Assembly (NCBI GenBank): GCA_903642275.1
Contig: CAHJWK010000004.1
Span: forward strand, 1 to 64,000
Length of the DNA: 64,000 bases
From: Chitinophagaceae bacterium
GTDB taxonomy: Bacteria > Bacteroidota > Bacteroidia > Chitinophagales > Chitinophagaceae
Direction of reading: 5' to 3'
Below are positions 1-9,071 of this stretch, piece by piece. Under the pieces are notes generated by a model. The model did no database searches and was not told the origin of the DNA. It worked only from the letters and a program-made list of their open reading frames with translations. Position numbers and translations under genes: made by a program. Position 1 is the stretch's first letter, and each line of letters starts with the position of its first letter.

Positions 1-1729
1 AGATTTTTTTATGCGACCTGTTTATTTGGATACAGCTTCTAAAGCTGCAACAGTGTACCCAGCTGTTGCCAATGTGAATTTTGATTATCCATACACAGCA
101 AATGATTTATTTATAGACGGAGAAAATAATTTCTGGATAACCACTGCGCTAAACGGGCTATATTTTTATAACAGGCAAACAGGTAAAACCATTCATTATG
201 CATACAGCGAAAAGGCAGGTTCATTACCTACCAATCAGTTAATGAATATTGTACAAGACCGGCTTGATGCAAATATTTTATGGTTAGGTTCTTTAGGTGG
301 AGGCTTAATAAAATTTAATAAAATAACCGGTAAATGCAGGTTTTATACAGTGCATGATGGCTTACCTAATAATACAGTGTATGCAGTAATTGCAGATAGC
401 AGAGGCAAGTTATGGTGCAGCAGTAATAAAGGTATTTTTTCATTCGACCCGTTAACAGATGAAGTGCTGCAAAGCTTTACATCAAAAGACGGATTGCCCG
501 GTGATGAATTTAACCGTTATCATTTTCTTGAATTACCTGGTGACAGTATAGCTTTCGGAGGTATTGATGGATACACCGTATTTAACCCGCTTACTGTTTC
601 AAAAGATAATTTTCAGCCACAGGTTGTAATTACAGCTATCAGTGTAAACAATAAACCTGCAGACTATGGCGACGCTTTATCACCGTTTAAGGAGGACATA
701 AATAATCTGTCACAAATAAAATTACCCTATAATAAAAACTTTTTATCTTTTGAATTTGCTGCGCTTGAATATAATGTTCCTGAGAAATTAAAATACAGGT
801 ACATACTGGAGAATTTCGATAAGGACTGGGTATATACCGGTAATAACAACATAGCAGCTTATACAAAGCTGCCACACGGAAAATACACATTAAAAATTAA
901 CGCTACCAACACTGCAGGCGAATGGAGTAAGTATGTAAAAACACTGATTGTAATTATTCAGCCGCCTTTCTGGGAAACATGGTGGTTTACCTGTTTATGG
1001 TTACTGGCTGTAATTGCATTAATTTATTATTTTCTCCGTTCAAGGGTTATTGCTATACAAAAAAAAGAAAGACAAAAAATGAAATTTGAACATGAAGCTT
1101 CAGAATTGAAAGCTCAGGCTTTAAGGGCCCAGATGAACCCGCATTTTATATTCAATTCGCTTAATTCTATAAAGGCATTGATACAGGAAGATAAGAGACA
1201 AGAAGCTGTAATTTATCTTACTACATTTTCAAAGCTTATACGTACGCAGCTTAATAACGCACAGCAGGAAGTGAGTTTGCATGAAGAATTAGAAACCTGC
1301 AGGTTATATGCGCAGTTAGAGGCACTGCGTTTTGGTGCTAAGATTGAATGCAGTTTTATGGTTGATGAAAACATAGATACCAGCTCGTTAAAAGTGCCGC
1401 CGTTAATTCTGCAGCCTTTTATCGAGAATGCCATCTGGCATGGCATACTGCCTAAAAAAAGCGGTAAGGTTTCAGTAACAGTTAAACGCGATAACGATAC
1501 TATTGAATGTATAATAGATGATGATGGCATCGGGCGTGATATGGCAATGCGTAATAAATCTCAAACTTCCTCTACTTACGAATCTAAAGGGATGGGGCTT
1601 GTAAAAAACAGGCTTATTATGTATAATAATATTAGTGCTAACAAAGCAAGCATTGAAATAATTGATAAAAAAGAAAATAACAGGCCTTCAGGCACATTAG
1701 TAATAATAAAATTTAAACCGGAAGCATGA
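1..1729 (+). CDS. LytS-type sensor histidine kinase (5' partial)
   Basis: The reading frame is open to the first base, so the gene starts upstream of the window. What remains shows beta-propeller (reg_prop) repeats such as NGLYFYNRQTGK, then a Y_Y_Y domain (about residues 210-315 of the visible part), one membrane helix (WWFTCLWLLAVIALIYYFLR), and a His_kinase domain with the phospho-acceptor motif QMNPHFIFNSLNSIKAL. A HATPase domain follows (LILQPFIENAIWHG, GMGLVKNRL). In this family a periplasmic propeller senses a ligand and the cytosolic part phosphorylates a LytTR regulator. The stop overlaps the next gene's start as ATGA, so the two are co-translated partners. The ligand cannot be told from the sequence. 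Confidence 0.93.
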   Translation, partial: DFFMRPVYLDTASKAATVYPAVANVNFDYPYTANDLFIDGENNFWITTALNGLYFYNRQTGKTIHYAYSEKAGSLPTNQLMNIVQDRLDANILWLGSLGGGLIKFNKITGKCRFYTVHDGLPNNTVYAVIADSRGKLWCSSNKGIFSFDPLTDEVLQSFTSKDGLPGDEFNRYHFLELPGDSIAFGGIDGYTVFNPLTVSKDNFQPQVVITAISVNNKPADYGDALSPFKEDINNLSQIKLPYNKNFLSFEFAALEYNVPEKLKYRYILENFDKDWVYTGNNNIAAYTKLPHGKYTLKINATNTAGEWSKYVKTLIVIIQPPFWETWWFTCLWLLAVIALIYYFLRSRVIAIQKKERQKMKFEHEASELKAQALRAQMNPHFIFNSLNSIKALIQEDKRQEAVIYLTTFSKLIRTQLNNAQQEVSLHEELETCRLYAQLEALRFGAKIECSFMVDENIDTSSLKVPPLILQPFIENAIWHGILPKKSGKVSVTVKRDNDTIECIIDDDGIGRDMAMRNKSQTSSTYESKGMGLVKNRLIMYNNISANKASIEIIDKKENNRPSGTLVIIKFKPEA

Positions 1730-2475
1730 TAAGAGCAATTATTATTGATGATGAACCCAACTGCATAAAAACATTCCAGAATGACTTGAAAATGTTTTGC
1801 CCTGATGTTACAGTAATAGACACCTGCCAGTCAGCAAAGGAAGGGTTGTTATCCATAAAAAGAAACCAACCTAATCTTATTTTTCTTGATGTGGAAATGC
1901 CGTGGATGAATGGCTTTGAAATGCTAGAACTTATAGATAAAGAAATTAATTTTCAAATCATTTTTACAACTGCTTACGACCAGTTTGCTATTAAAGCTTT
2001 TAAAGTAAGCGCGGTTGATTATTTATTAAAACCTGTTGACAGCGATGATTTAATTCATTCTATTGAAAAGGTAAAGAAGACAGTGCATGATGATGGAGGC
2101 ACCCAAAACGTTAGTAATCTTTTACAAAATAATAAAACCGATGTTAAGCATCAGAAGATAGCTATATCTAACAGGGAAGGTTATGATTTTATTCCTGTTG
2201 ATAAGATTATTTATTGTAAAGCCAATGGCGCCTATACAGAAATTGTTTTGGATGGTAACAAAAAAATTATTCTTTCAAAGCCCTTGGGTGAAACAGAAGA
2301 AATGTTACCTGCTGAATTGTTTGAAAGAATACATCATTCCATACTGGTAAATGTTCACCATATAAATCAATACAAAAAAACAACCGGCTCTTATATTATT
2401 ATGAATAATGGGGATGAGTTGAATGTATCAAAATCTAAAAAGGAGCATTTGCTTATAAGATTAGGCGTAAAATAA
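1726..2475 (+). CDS. LytTR family response regulator
   Basis: A 249-residue protein with an N-terminal receiver domain (acidic IIDDEP pocket, phospho-acceptor Asp in LIFLDVEMPWMNGF, conserved Thr/Lys in FTTAYD and LLKPVD). The C-terminal LytTR DNA-binding domain has the typical FIPVDKIIYCKANGAYTEI and ERIHHSILVNVHHI stretches. It overlaps the kinase stop by four bases (ATGA) and is very likely its cognate output, acting as a transcription factor. The target genes are not evident. The next gene downstream belongs to an unrelated island. Confidence 0.95.
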   Translation: MIRAIIIDDEPNCIKTFQNDLKMFCPDVTVIDTCQSAKEGLLSIKRNQPNLIFLDVEMPWMNGFEMLELIDKEINFQIIFTTAYDQFAIKAFKVSAVDYLLKPVDSDDLIHSIEKVKKTVHDDGGTQNVSNLLQNNKTDVKHQKIAISNREGYDFIPVDKIIYCKANGAYTEIVLDGNKKIILSKPLGETEEMLPAELFERIHHSILVNVHHINQYKKTTGSYIIMNNGDELNVSKSKKEHLLIRLGVK

Positions 2476-3028
2476 AATAAATAGGATTGTAAATTTATAC
2501 CATATAGATTGTTTACAGGCATACAAACAACTCTTTGTTGAATGCCGCTTTAGCGTTATCGGTGTTAACAATCTTATAAAATAGATTCCTTTTGTCGAAC
2601 GATTTAGGGGTTTTTTATTGCTTACTTTTTTTTTATAGAGAATGATTGCGTCGCGTTTTTGAACTACTAATAGGGAAAATTTTGCGATATATCCGCACAA
2701 ACAATTTTAAGATTATAAAAGTTTATATCACTTTAGCAGTATTTAGAACCACAGCCTCTAAAACAAATGCTTCTAGTTCTATTTAGCCTCGTTTAAAACA
2801 CACCCTTATTTCAAAATAAATTTCTTGTTTGCTGTTAATTCTCATATTCGCATCATTTATATACTTTATATAATACCTGCGGAATTGACCGATAGTCCGT
2901 AACTCCTTCTAAGGACGGTCTCAGGGCAAGTACTTGAATATCGGAGAAGAGGAAACACCCGAAGTGACGGTTATAGTGCAGCCGTATAAATCCGCACTCT
3001 CCCATTCAATAATAACTAATCTGATTTT
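2476..3028. other. intergenic region with a possible structured element at 2880-3000
   Basis: There is no convincing gene; the open frame on the minus strand is AT-rich and unlike any protein. At 2885-2920, GACCG and TCC (separated by a four-base ATAG bulge) pair with GGACGGTC, giving a bulged hairpin. A purine-rich stretch follows, then a short GC-richer segment up to 3003. This may mark the left part of the decayed island or a small RNA. No copy of the tRNA-Leu 3' end was recognised here. Confidence 0.3.
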
Positions 3029-3304
3029 ATGAACACAGAAGTTCAGGGAGATGGCATTTATGCTAAGCCCATTTTAAATTTTAAAGAAGCTTGTGAATTA
3101 ACTGGATTCACAGCCTCATACATGCGTAAGTTATGCATGTGGAATGTTATTTCATTTTCAAAACCGAACGGTAAAGTTTTACGATTTGAAAGAAAAAAGT
3201 TAGAAGCCTGGCTTCTCAGTAATCCTAACACAACAATTCAAGAACGGCAAACAAAAGCAGTACTGCAATTAACAACTCGCAAACAAAAAACAAAACAGAA
3301 CTAA
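3029..3304 (+). CDS. small excisionase-like helix-turn-helix protein
   Basis: The 91-residue product has the helix-turn-helix pattern of HTH_17/excisionase proteins: LNFKEACELTGFTASYMRKL followed by a wing with NGKVLRFERKKLEAWLL, and a basic, glutamine-rich tail. Such proteins bind DNA and either direct excision or regulate mobile elements. It is the first gene of a decayed island that ends with a broken tyrosine recombinase next to tRNA-Leu, so an Xis-like or regulatory role fits. The frame is intact, unlike its island neighbours. Function beyond DNA binding is inferred. Confidence 0.7.
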   Translation: MNTEVQGDGIYAKPILNFKEACELTGFTASYMRKLCMWNVISFSKPNGKVLRFERKKLEAWLLSNPNTTIQERQTKAVLQLTTRKQKTKQN

Positions 3305-3340
3305 AACCAAGTGCACACTAAGCGAAATGATTAGCCGCTA

Positions 3341-3650
3341 CATGGTATTAGTAGAAAGCGAGCAAAGATTAATGAATGCGTCCGTACCAGATTTATGCGG
3401 TAAAGGCTATTGTACCGAAGCTGAGATTTGAGGAGTTTAAAGATAGTGTGGAGTGGGAAGAAAAAACATTAGGGCAAATCGGAGATGTCTTAATGTGCAA
3501 AAGAATTTTTGCCGAAGAAACAAATCCCAATAGTGGTGTTCCTTTTTTAAAATTGGAACATTAGGCAGTAAACCTGATGCGTTTATTAGCAAACAATCAT
3601 AAAAAAGAATTAATGCAAGGGCTGTCTCCAAGAAATTACCTAAAAGAAAA
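3341..3650 (+). pseudogene. hsdR 3'-fragment fused to hsdS remnant
   Basis: This short stretch carries type I restriction remnants in three frames. ESEQRLMNA and, one frame over, MRPYQIYAVKAI are motifs of the HsdR helicase subunit. They run straight into VPKLRFEEFKDSVEWEEKTL, the usual start of an HsdS target-recognition domain. The HsdS reading breaks again at a run of Ts: PNSGVPF continues as FKIGTLGSKPDAFISK in the next frame. KELMQGLSPRN, resembling an HsdS C-terminal helix, lies just before 3650. A deletion appears to have joined hsdR to hsdS, with frameshifts before and after. No functional product is expected. Confidence 0.75.
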
Positions 3651-3652
3651 TT

Positions 3653-4713
3653 ATGAGTTTAAAGGATGTGGCAAAACAAATCAATGAAAGTAAGGAAAAC
3701 ATTTTTCTTATTTATGCATTTAATGCAACTGGAAAAACAAGACTTTCTGTTGAATACAAAGATTTGACAAAAGCAAAAAATGAAGGTAGACACGTTGGTG
3801 TTTATTATAATGCTTTTAGCGAAGACCTCTTCTACTGGGATAATGACGAAAAAAATCAAGGAGCAAACAAAAAAATATTTAAAATTTTCCCAGTACTTTA
3901 AATGACTTTCATACTTTGATAACGGAGGATGCAGTGAAAGAAAAATTATTTCCTTATAATCCGACCTTATAATTTTTATTTTAACCCATACAAAACGTCC
4001 CCAGATTATAAGTCTATATCTTTTTTCAAAGAAGGCAAGGAAGACGTTCCAATAAAAATATCGAGAGGCGAAGAACGAATTTTTATATGGTGCTTTTTTT
4101 AGCATTGTTTGATGTTGAAGGATGGGCAGACAAGCAAAATGAACATGTAATTATAGATGACCCGGTTTCAAGTTTAGATGACCACAATATTTTTATTACC
4201 GCCTCTTCAATTTTCGACTTAATAGGAAACCATTTTGAAAATAGAAAAATGATAATTACAACACACCACATGGGGCTTTTTACTATTCTTCAAGATTGGT
4301 TTAGCAAAGGTGAGAAAGCTTCTAAATTTAAAAATAATGATAAAGAAAAAACGCCGAGGTACAAATTGTGCATATTGGAATGTAAAGAAGAAGTTGCCAA
4401 ATTAACGAATACAAAAAAAGGAGTGATGCTTTACATTTGAAACTATTACAAATGTTAGAAGACACTACTGCAGGGGATTTGTCATTTTATCACTTTGCTG
4501 TGTTGAGACAAGCACTTGAAGTTATAGCGTTATTTTTAGGAAAACCCTATCTTGGATATGTATTGCAACAAATAGAGGTTGAAAATCCTGATGAAGTTGT
4601 AAAGGTTATTAATTTCATACAGCCATAAAAAAGTTTATTCTTATCATTCAGAAATCGTTCACGAAGCTGACAGGAACGTTTTTAATAATGTTTTTTGGCA
4701 AACTAAAGACTAG
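3653..4713 (+). pseudogene. broken PrrC-like AAA ATPase (anticodon-nuclease family type)
   Basis: Three frames together give one protein. The start has a P-loop (YAFNATGKTR). The middle has a Walker B and D-loop (EHVIIDDPVSSLDDHN) and a sensor-like His (IITTHHMGLF). The end reads FYHFAVLRQALEVIA, then after a frameshift HKKVYSYHSEIVHEADRNVF up to a stop at 4713. This is the AAA_13/PrrC-RloC architecture commonly found inside type I restriction loci, where PrrC cleaves tRNA when restriction is inhibited. The part between the P-loop and Walker B is much shorter than in full-length members, so a large internal deletion as well as frameshifts has killed it. Assignment to PrrC rather than another AAA_13 protein is inferred from context. 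Confidence 0.72.
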
Positions 4714-4743
4714 ATACAATTTTGCTCTTCATAACTAATTTGT

Positions 4744-6352
4744 ATGACAGCAATAGAACAACAACAATTAGGAAGAACATTATGGGGAATTGCAGATGAA
4801 TTGCGCGGTGCAATAAATGCAGATGATTTCAGGGATTATATGCTCTCATTTTTATTCCTTCGTTACTTACTGATAACTATGAGATTGCAGCTAAAAAAGA
4901 ATTAGGTTCAGATTATCCTGGTTTAGATAAAAGTGATAAGCGTTCTCCCTTAGCGGTTTGGTATAATGCCACTAAAGCAGATGTACCAGAGTTTGAAAAC
5001 AAATGCGCCGAAAAGTTCATTATGTAATAGAGCCGCAATATTTGTGGAGCAATATTGCAGAATAAGCAAGACAACAAAAAAAAGAGTTATTAACTACGCT
5101 TCAACAAGGTTTTAAATATATAGAAAATCAGTCTTTTGAAAATGAATTCCTGGGTTTGTTTTTAGAAATAAATCTTGATTCAGATAAATTAGGCAGAGGT
5201 TACCCCACGCAATGCAAGGCTTTGCACCATTATTCAAAAGATTGCAAAAGGCATTGCCAAATTCTCAACTAACACCAATATTTTAGGTGATGCCTATGAA
5301 TATTTGATTGGTCAGTTTGCTGCAGGCTCCGGTAAGAAAGCAGGTGAGTTTTATACACCCCAACCTATTTCTTTCATTCTCTCTCAAATAGTAACATTAG
5401 ACAGTCAAAGTCCATCTTTGGGCAAAAAGAAAAAGCTGGATAAGATATTAGATTTCGCCTGCGGTTCCGGTTCTCTTCTTTTGAGTGTGCGAAAAGAGAT
5501 TGAAGGAAAATGATGGAATTGTTGGCAGAATTTACGGGCAGGAAAAAAATATAACTACTTATAACCTTGCCCGTATGAATATGCTATTGCATGGTGTAAA
5601 AGATACCGAGTTTGAAATACATCATGGCGACACATTGGACAATGACTGGGATAAATTAAATGAAAGAAACCCGGCAAAGAAAATAGAGTTTGATGCGGTT
5701 GTAGCTAATCCGCCATTCAGTTTACGCTGGGAACCATCAGAAGTAATGGCTGAAGATTTTCGTTTCAAAAGTTATGGTCTTGCACCAAAATCAGCAGCAG
5801 ACTTTGCGTTTTTATTGCACGGCATTCATTTCTTAAGCAAAGAAGGTACGATGGCAATCATTCTTCCGCATGGTGTATTATTCAGGGGTGGCGCAGAAGA
5901 ACGCATTCGCACCAAACTATTAAAAGATAACAACATTAATACAGTAATTGGTTTACCTTCTAATTTATTCTTTTCAACAGGAATTCCTGTTTGCATATTG
6001 GTATTGAAGAAATGTAAGAAGTTTTGATGATGTACTTTTTATTAATGCAAGCGAACATTATGAAAAAGGTAAAAGGCAAAATGCATTGTTAGATGAACAC
6101 AAAGAGCAAATTGTTGAAATCTATAAAAACCGAATTGATGCACCGAGGTATTCCCGCAAAGTATCAATAGAAGAAATCTAAAAGAATGATTTCAATTTGA
6201 ATATCTCCCGTTATGTAAACACTTCCATTGATGAGGAGATTATTGATTTAGAAGCGGTGAATGAAACTTTGGTTGAATTAGAAGAAAAGATTACGAAAGC
6301 ACGGGAAACGCATAACGTGTTTTTAAAAGAGTTGGGATTGCCATTAATTTAA
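4744..6352 (+). pseudogene. hsdM: type I restriction-modification methyltransferase subunit, frameshifted
   Basis: The start reads LGRTLWGIADELRGAINADD followed by FRDYMLSFLFLRYL, the HsdM N-terminal helical domain. The frame is lost at about 4865, recovers as SDNYEIAAKKELGSDYPGLD, and is lost several more times before 5304. The catalytic part is legible: GSGKKAGEFYTPQPISF, motif I DFACGSGSLLL, then after another shift NMLLHGV and motif IV VANPPFSLRWEPS (the NPPF of N6-adenine enzymes). The C-terminal helices are again split by frameshifts and in-frame stops (6010-6352). At least five lesions are visible, so it cannot be active. It once formed part of a type I RM locus with the hsdR/hsdS scraps upstream. 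Confidence 0.88.
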
Positions 6353-6452
6353 TTCCCTTTTAAACGTGTAATATAGTTAGTAGAGAATGTTTAAAGCTTG
6401 TAGGATAAATTAAACCGTGCTCCGATTGACTGGTTTACAACTGTTCAAAATA

Positions 6453-7523
6453 TCAAACAATCTCAAATTCAACTTTAAGACTATCAACTGCGTTTCTTTT
6501 AAGCTGGTCTGCTGAATCTACATATCGCATTGTATGTTTGAGCGAGGTATGTCCAAGTAGTTTTGAAGTTGTAAGTATATCTGTACCGTTAAATATCAAA
6601 TTAGTGCCCATTGAGTGACGACCATTATGCGAAGTTATATCCTTTGTTATACCTGCTCTTTTAACCCATGCTTTAATAGTTTTGTTTGCACCGTTTACGG
6701 TAGGTAAATCAAATACCAACTTTTACTTTCTTCCTTTTCACCCAATAAACGTATAGCTGTATCATTTAAGGGCACAAAAACATGTACGTTGGTTTTACCT
6801 TGTAAAACAACCATACTCTTTGCATTTACGTCAATGTCTTTCCAATACAAGTTTTTTACATCACACCAACGTAAGCCTGTAAAACAACAAAATAAAAAGG
6901 CTTTTCTAACGTTTTCGTTTTGTGTTTCTGTAGCTGCTAATAGTTGTATCTCGGTTAGTGATAAGACATCCTTCTTTTTAGCTGTTCCGCCGCCTGTTGC
7001 CATCACTTCCGCGGCAACATTTTTCTGCATCATTTCTTTTTGTATGCGGCTTTCATTATTTTCTTGAATCTTATAAAGTATGACCGGTCGCCTTCACCGG
7101 TACATGTTGCTTTAAGGTGCTCCCAAAACCCTTGTACAATGTCTTCCGTTAGTTTTCCAAAAGCCAATCCAGCTAATGATTCTTTTTCAAGGTATTCACC
7201 AAAACGCTTGGTTTGCTCCAAACATATTACGTTTATCTTTTTTCATATAAGTGTCGCAATATTTTAACATCCATGCTATAATTTCTGTTTTGTATTTAGT
7301 TTGCTTTGTTATGCGCCCTTGTTCAAAAATTTTTGCTTCTTTGTTTGCTCTGGCTTGTTCAGCAAGCCTCTTATTTATTTTGTTCTTTATCCACTTGTGT
7401 CCGTGGTCTGTTTATTAATTTATAAGGCAATGTCTCAACTGTTCTACTCCCTTTATAAATAATATCTAAACGTAAAGTAATTACACCTGCTTCGTTTAGC
7501 CGTTCTCTAAGCGTTACATCCAT
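6453..7523 (-). pseudogene. tyrosine recombinase (phage-type integrase), frameshifted
   Basis: Reading from 7523 on the minus strand, MDVTLRERLNEAGVITLRLD begins the N-terminal arm-binding domain and is interrupted by a stop and frame change near 7390. The core-binding domain continues as EYLEKESLAGLAFGKLTEDI, shifts near 7033, and the catalytic domain gives TGLRWCDVKNLYWKDID (first Arg), shifts near 6718, then HNGRHSMGTNLIFNG (HxxR), LLGHTSLKHTMRYVD (His and the Tyr nucleophile). All catalytic residues survive but at least three frameshifts separate them. It lies beside tRNA-Leu with its N-terminus toward the tRNA, as expected for an element that once integrated there. Confidence 0.88.
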
Positions 7524-7663
7524 AATTTGTATTTTTCCTGTGTTTTTGCTATTTCAAAGTCTTTCGGCTTTGGTAACGTTCTTGTAACGTTTCAGTTTTA
7601 AATATAGTCAAAACAAAGGAAATTAAAGAATGCAAAAGCATTATCTTTTATTGGTAAAAATAT

Positions 7664-7693
7664 AAAACCTGTCTCATTCAAAAGACAGGTTTT
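7664..7693 (-). terminator. intrinsic terminator downstream of tRNA-Leu
   Basis: The arms AAAACCTGTCT and AGACAGGTTTT form an 11-bp perfect stem with an eight-base loop and end in T residues on the minus strand. It directly follows the tRNA 3' end and would stop tRNA transcription before the decayed integrase. Confidence 0.85.
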
Positions 7694-7694
7694 A

Positions 7695-7778
7695 TGCCCG
7701 AGACTGGATTCGAACCAGCACGCCGTTTCCAGCGCTACCACCTCAAAGTAGTGCGTCTACCAGTTTCGCCACCCGGGC
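7695..7778 (-). tRNA. tRNA-Leu (anticodon GAG)
   Basis: The minus strand folds as a class II tRNA. The acceptor GCCCGGG pairs with CTCGGGC (one G-U), the anticodon stem CTACT/GGTAG encloses the loop TTGAGGT with anticodon GAG, there is a long variable arm, and the T loop is TTCGAAT. The discriminator is A and CCA is not encoded. It lies next to a broken tyrosine recombinase and is the probable integration target of the island at lower coordinates. Confidence 0.95.
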
Positions 7779-7831
7779 TTATCTACGCAAATTACATCTA
7801 TCATCTTATCATGCAAAATGCATAAATAATA

Positions 7832-8995
7832 TTAAGCTTCAGGTTTTTTCAATTCAATCCTGAAAGTAGTGCCTTTACCCTGTTCACTGTTTTTTATATA
7901 AATTAAACCTTCGTGATATTGTTCAATAATACGTTTACTTAAAGTTAATCCAAGCCCCCATCCTCTTTTTTTAGTAGTAAAACCGGGATTGAAAACTTTT
8001 GTAATATTGTTCTTTGCAATGCCTTTACCGGTATCAGAAATATCAATTAAAATTTTAGGTGGCAGCTCTGCTATGTGTACTGTTATTGATCCTTTGCCTT
8101 CACTGGCATCCAGCGCATTTTTTAAAAGGTTTTCAATCACCCAATCAAATAATGGCGGTGAAATTTTAGCTATAATTAATTGCTTTCCTTCAGTGTTTAA
8201 AGTAAACTTAACCTTGCCACCGGCTCTTCTTTTTATATAATCAATCATAAAGCTTACCTGCTCAACAATATTTTTTTCTTCAAGATGCGGATTGCTTCCG
8301 ATTTTACCGAAGCGATCCGTTATAAGCTCAAGCCGGTTTACATCTTTTTCAATTTCACCGCCTAATTTTTCGGTACCTGCTGCTTCTTTCAAAACTTCTA
8401 CCCAGCCTTTAAGGCTTGAAACAGGCGTGCCTAACTGGTGCGCTGTTTCTTTTGCCAGCCCTGCCCATACCTGGTTCTGCATACTTATATAAGATGTACG
8501 CTGTGCTATAATAGTGATAGTTAAAAATAAACCAGCCACTATTAACTGAACGATAGGGTAGTAGCGAACTTCCCGTTGCAAAAGACTATTGCCATAATAA
8601 TACTTATTAGCGATGTATGGCTTTTCGCTTAATACAAGAATGATTGGCTCATGCTCTTGCTTAAATTCATCAAATTTGTTCTTTAAATAATTTTTATCAG
8701 CCTTTACTTTATTGCTGTCCAAATTCCGGTAGTCGTTAATGATGCTGTCTTTTTCATTAGTTGCAATAATGGGTATATCTGTGTTTTCAAGCGATATTTT
8801 AAATGCAAGTGTAAGGTTAGCTTCATTGTTAGAATTGATGATGGTATGCTGCGCTTCTACCCAGGTTTCAACACGCAGCTTTTCATCTTCAGCAATTTTT
8901 TTAGACAGGTAAGATGAATAAAAAATAGTACTGCTTACTATTGCAGCTGCAACTATAAACAGTAAAGTTCGCCCGTTAAGCCATTGATGTATCAC
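7832..8995 (-). CDS. membrane sensor histidine kinase
   Basis: A GTG at 8995 gives a natural start just before a membrane helix (LLFIVAAAIVSSTIFYSS). The frame also extends to a TTG at 9022, but that lies almost against the upstream gene's terminator, so 8995 is preferred. A short extracytoplasmic region and a second helix (VQLIVAGLFLTITIIA) lead to a dimerisation/phospho-acceptor box (AHQLGTPVSSLKGWVEVLKE) and a HATPase domain with N box LLKNALDAS, G1 ISDTGKGI, and G2 GWGLGLTLSKRIIEQ. It is an orphan kinase: no response regulator is adjacent, and its signal is unknown. Confidence 0.92.
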   Translation of the reverse strand: MIHQWLNGRTLLFIVAAAIVSSTIFYSSYLSKKIAEDEKLRVETWVEAQHTIINSNNEANLTLAFKISLENTDIPIIATNEKDSIINDYRNLDSNKVKADKNYLKNKFDEFKQEHEPIILVLSEKPYIANKYYYGNSLLQREVRYYPIVQLIVAGLFLTITIIAQRTSYISMQNQVWAGLAKETAHQLGTPVSSLKGWVEVLKEAAGTEKLGGEIEKDVNRLELITDRFGKIGSNPHLEEKNIVEQVSFMIDYIKRRAGGKVKFTLNTEGKQLIIAKISPPLFDWVIENLLKNALDASEGKGSITVHIAELPPKILIDISDTGKGIAKNNITKVFNPGFTTKKRGWGLGLTLSKRIIEQYHEGLIYIKNSEQGKGTTFRIELKKPEA

Positions 8996-9025
8996 GGTTC
9001 TAAAATATAGAAATAGGTGCAAATA

Positions 9026-9055
9026 AAAACCCGCAGTAATATTACCACGGGTTTT
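9026..9055 (-). terminator. intrinsic terminator of the coiled-coil protein gene
   Basis: On the minus strand AAAACCCG and CGGGTTTT pair around a second palindrome (GGTAATATTAC), giving a long stem followed by TATTT. It separates the coiled-coil gene from the kinase gene that follows on the same strand. Confidence 0.75.
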
Positions 9056-9071
9056 AAATTATTTATTATTG

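Noticed and set aside
2461-2700. 79-codon minus-strand frame
   Set aside because: It overlaps the LytTR gene end, is AT-rich, and resembles no family.
7040-7267. Plus-strand frame inside the integrase region
   Set aside because: It mirrors the antisense of the broken recombinase, whose catalytic motifs are unmistakable on the minus strand.
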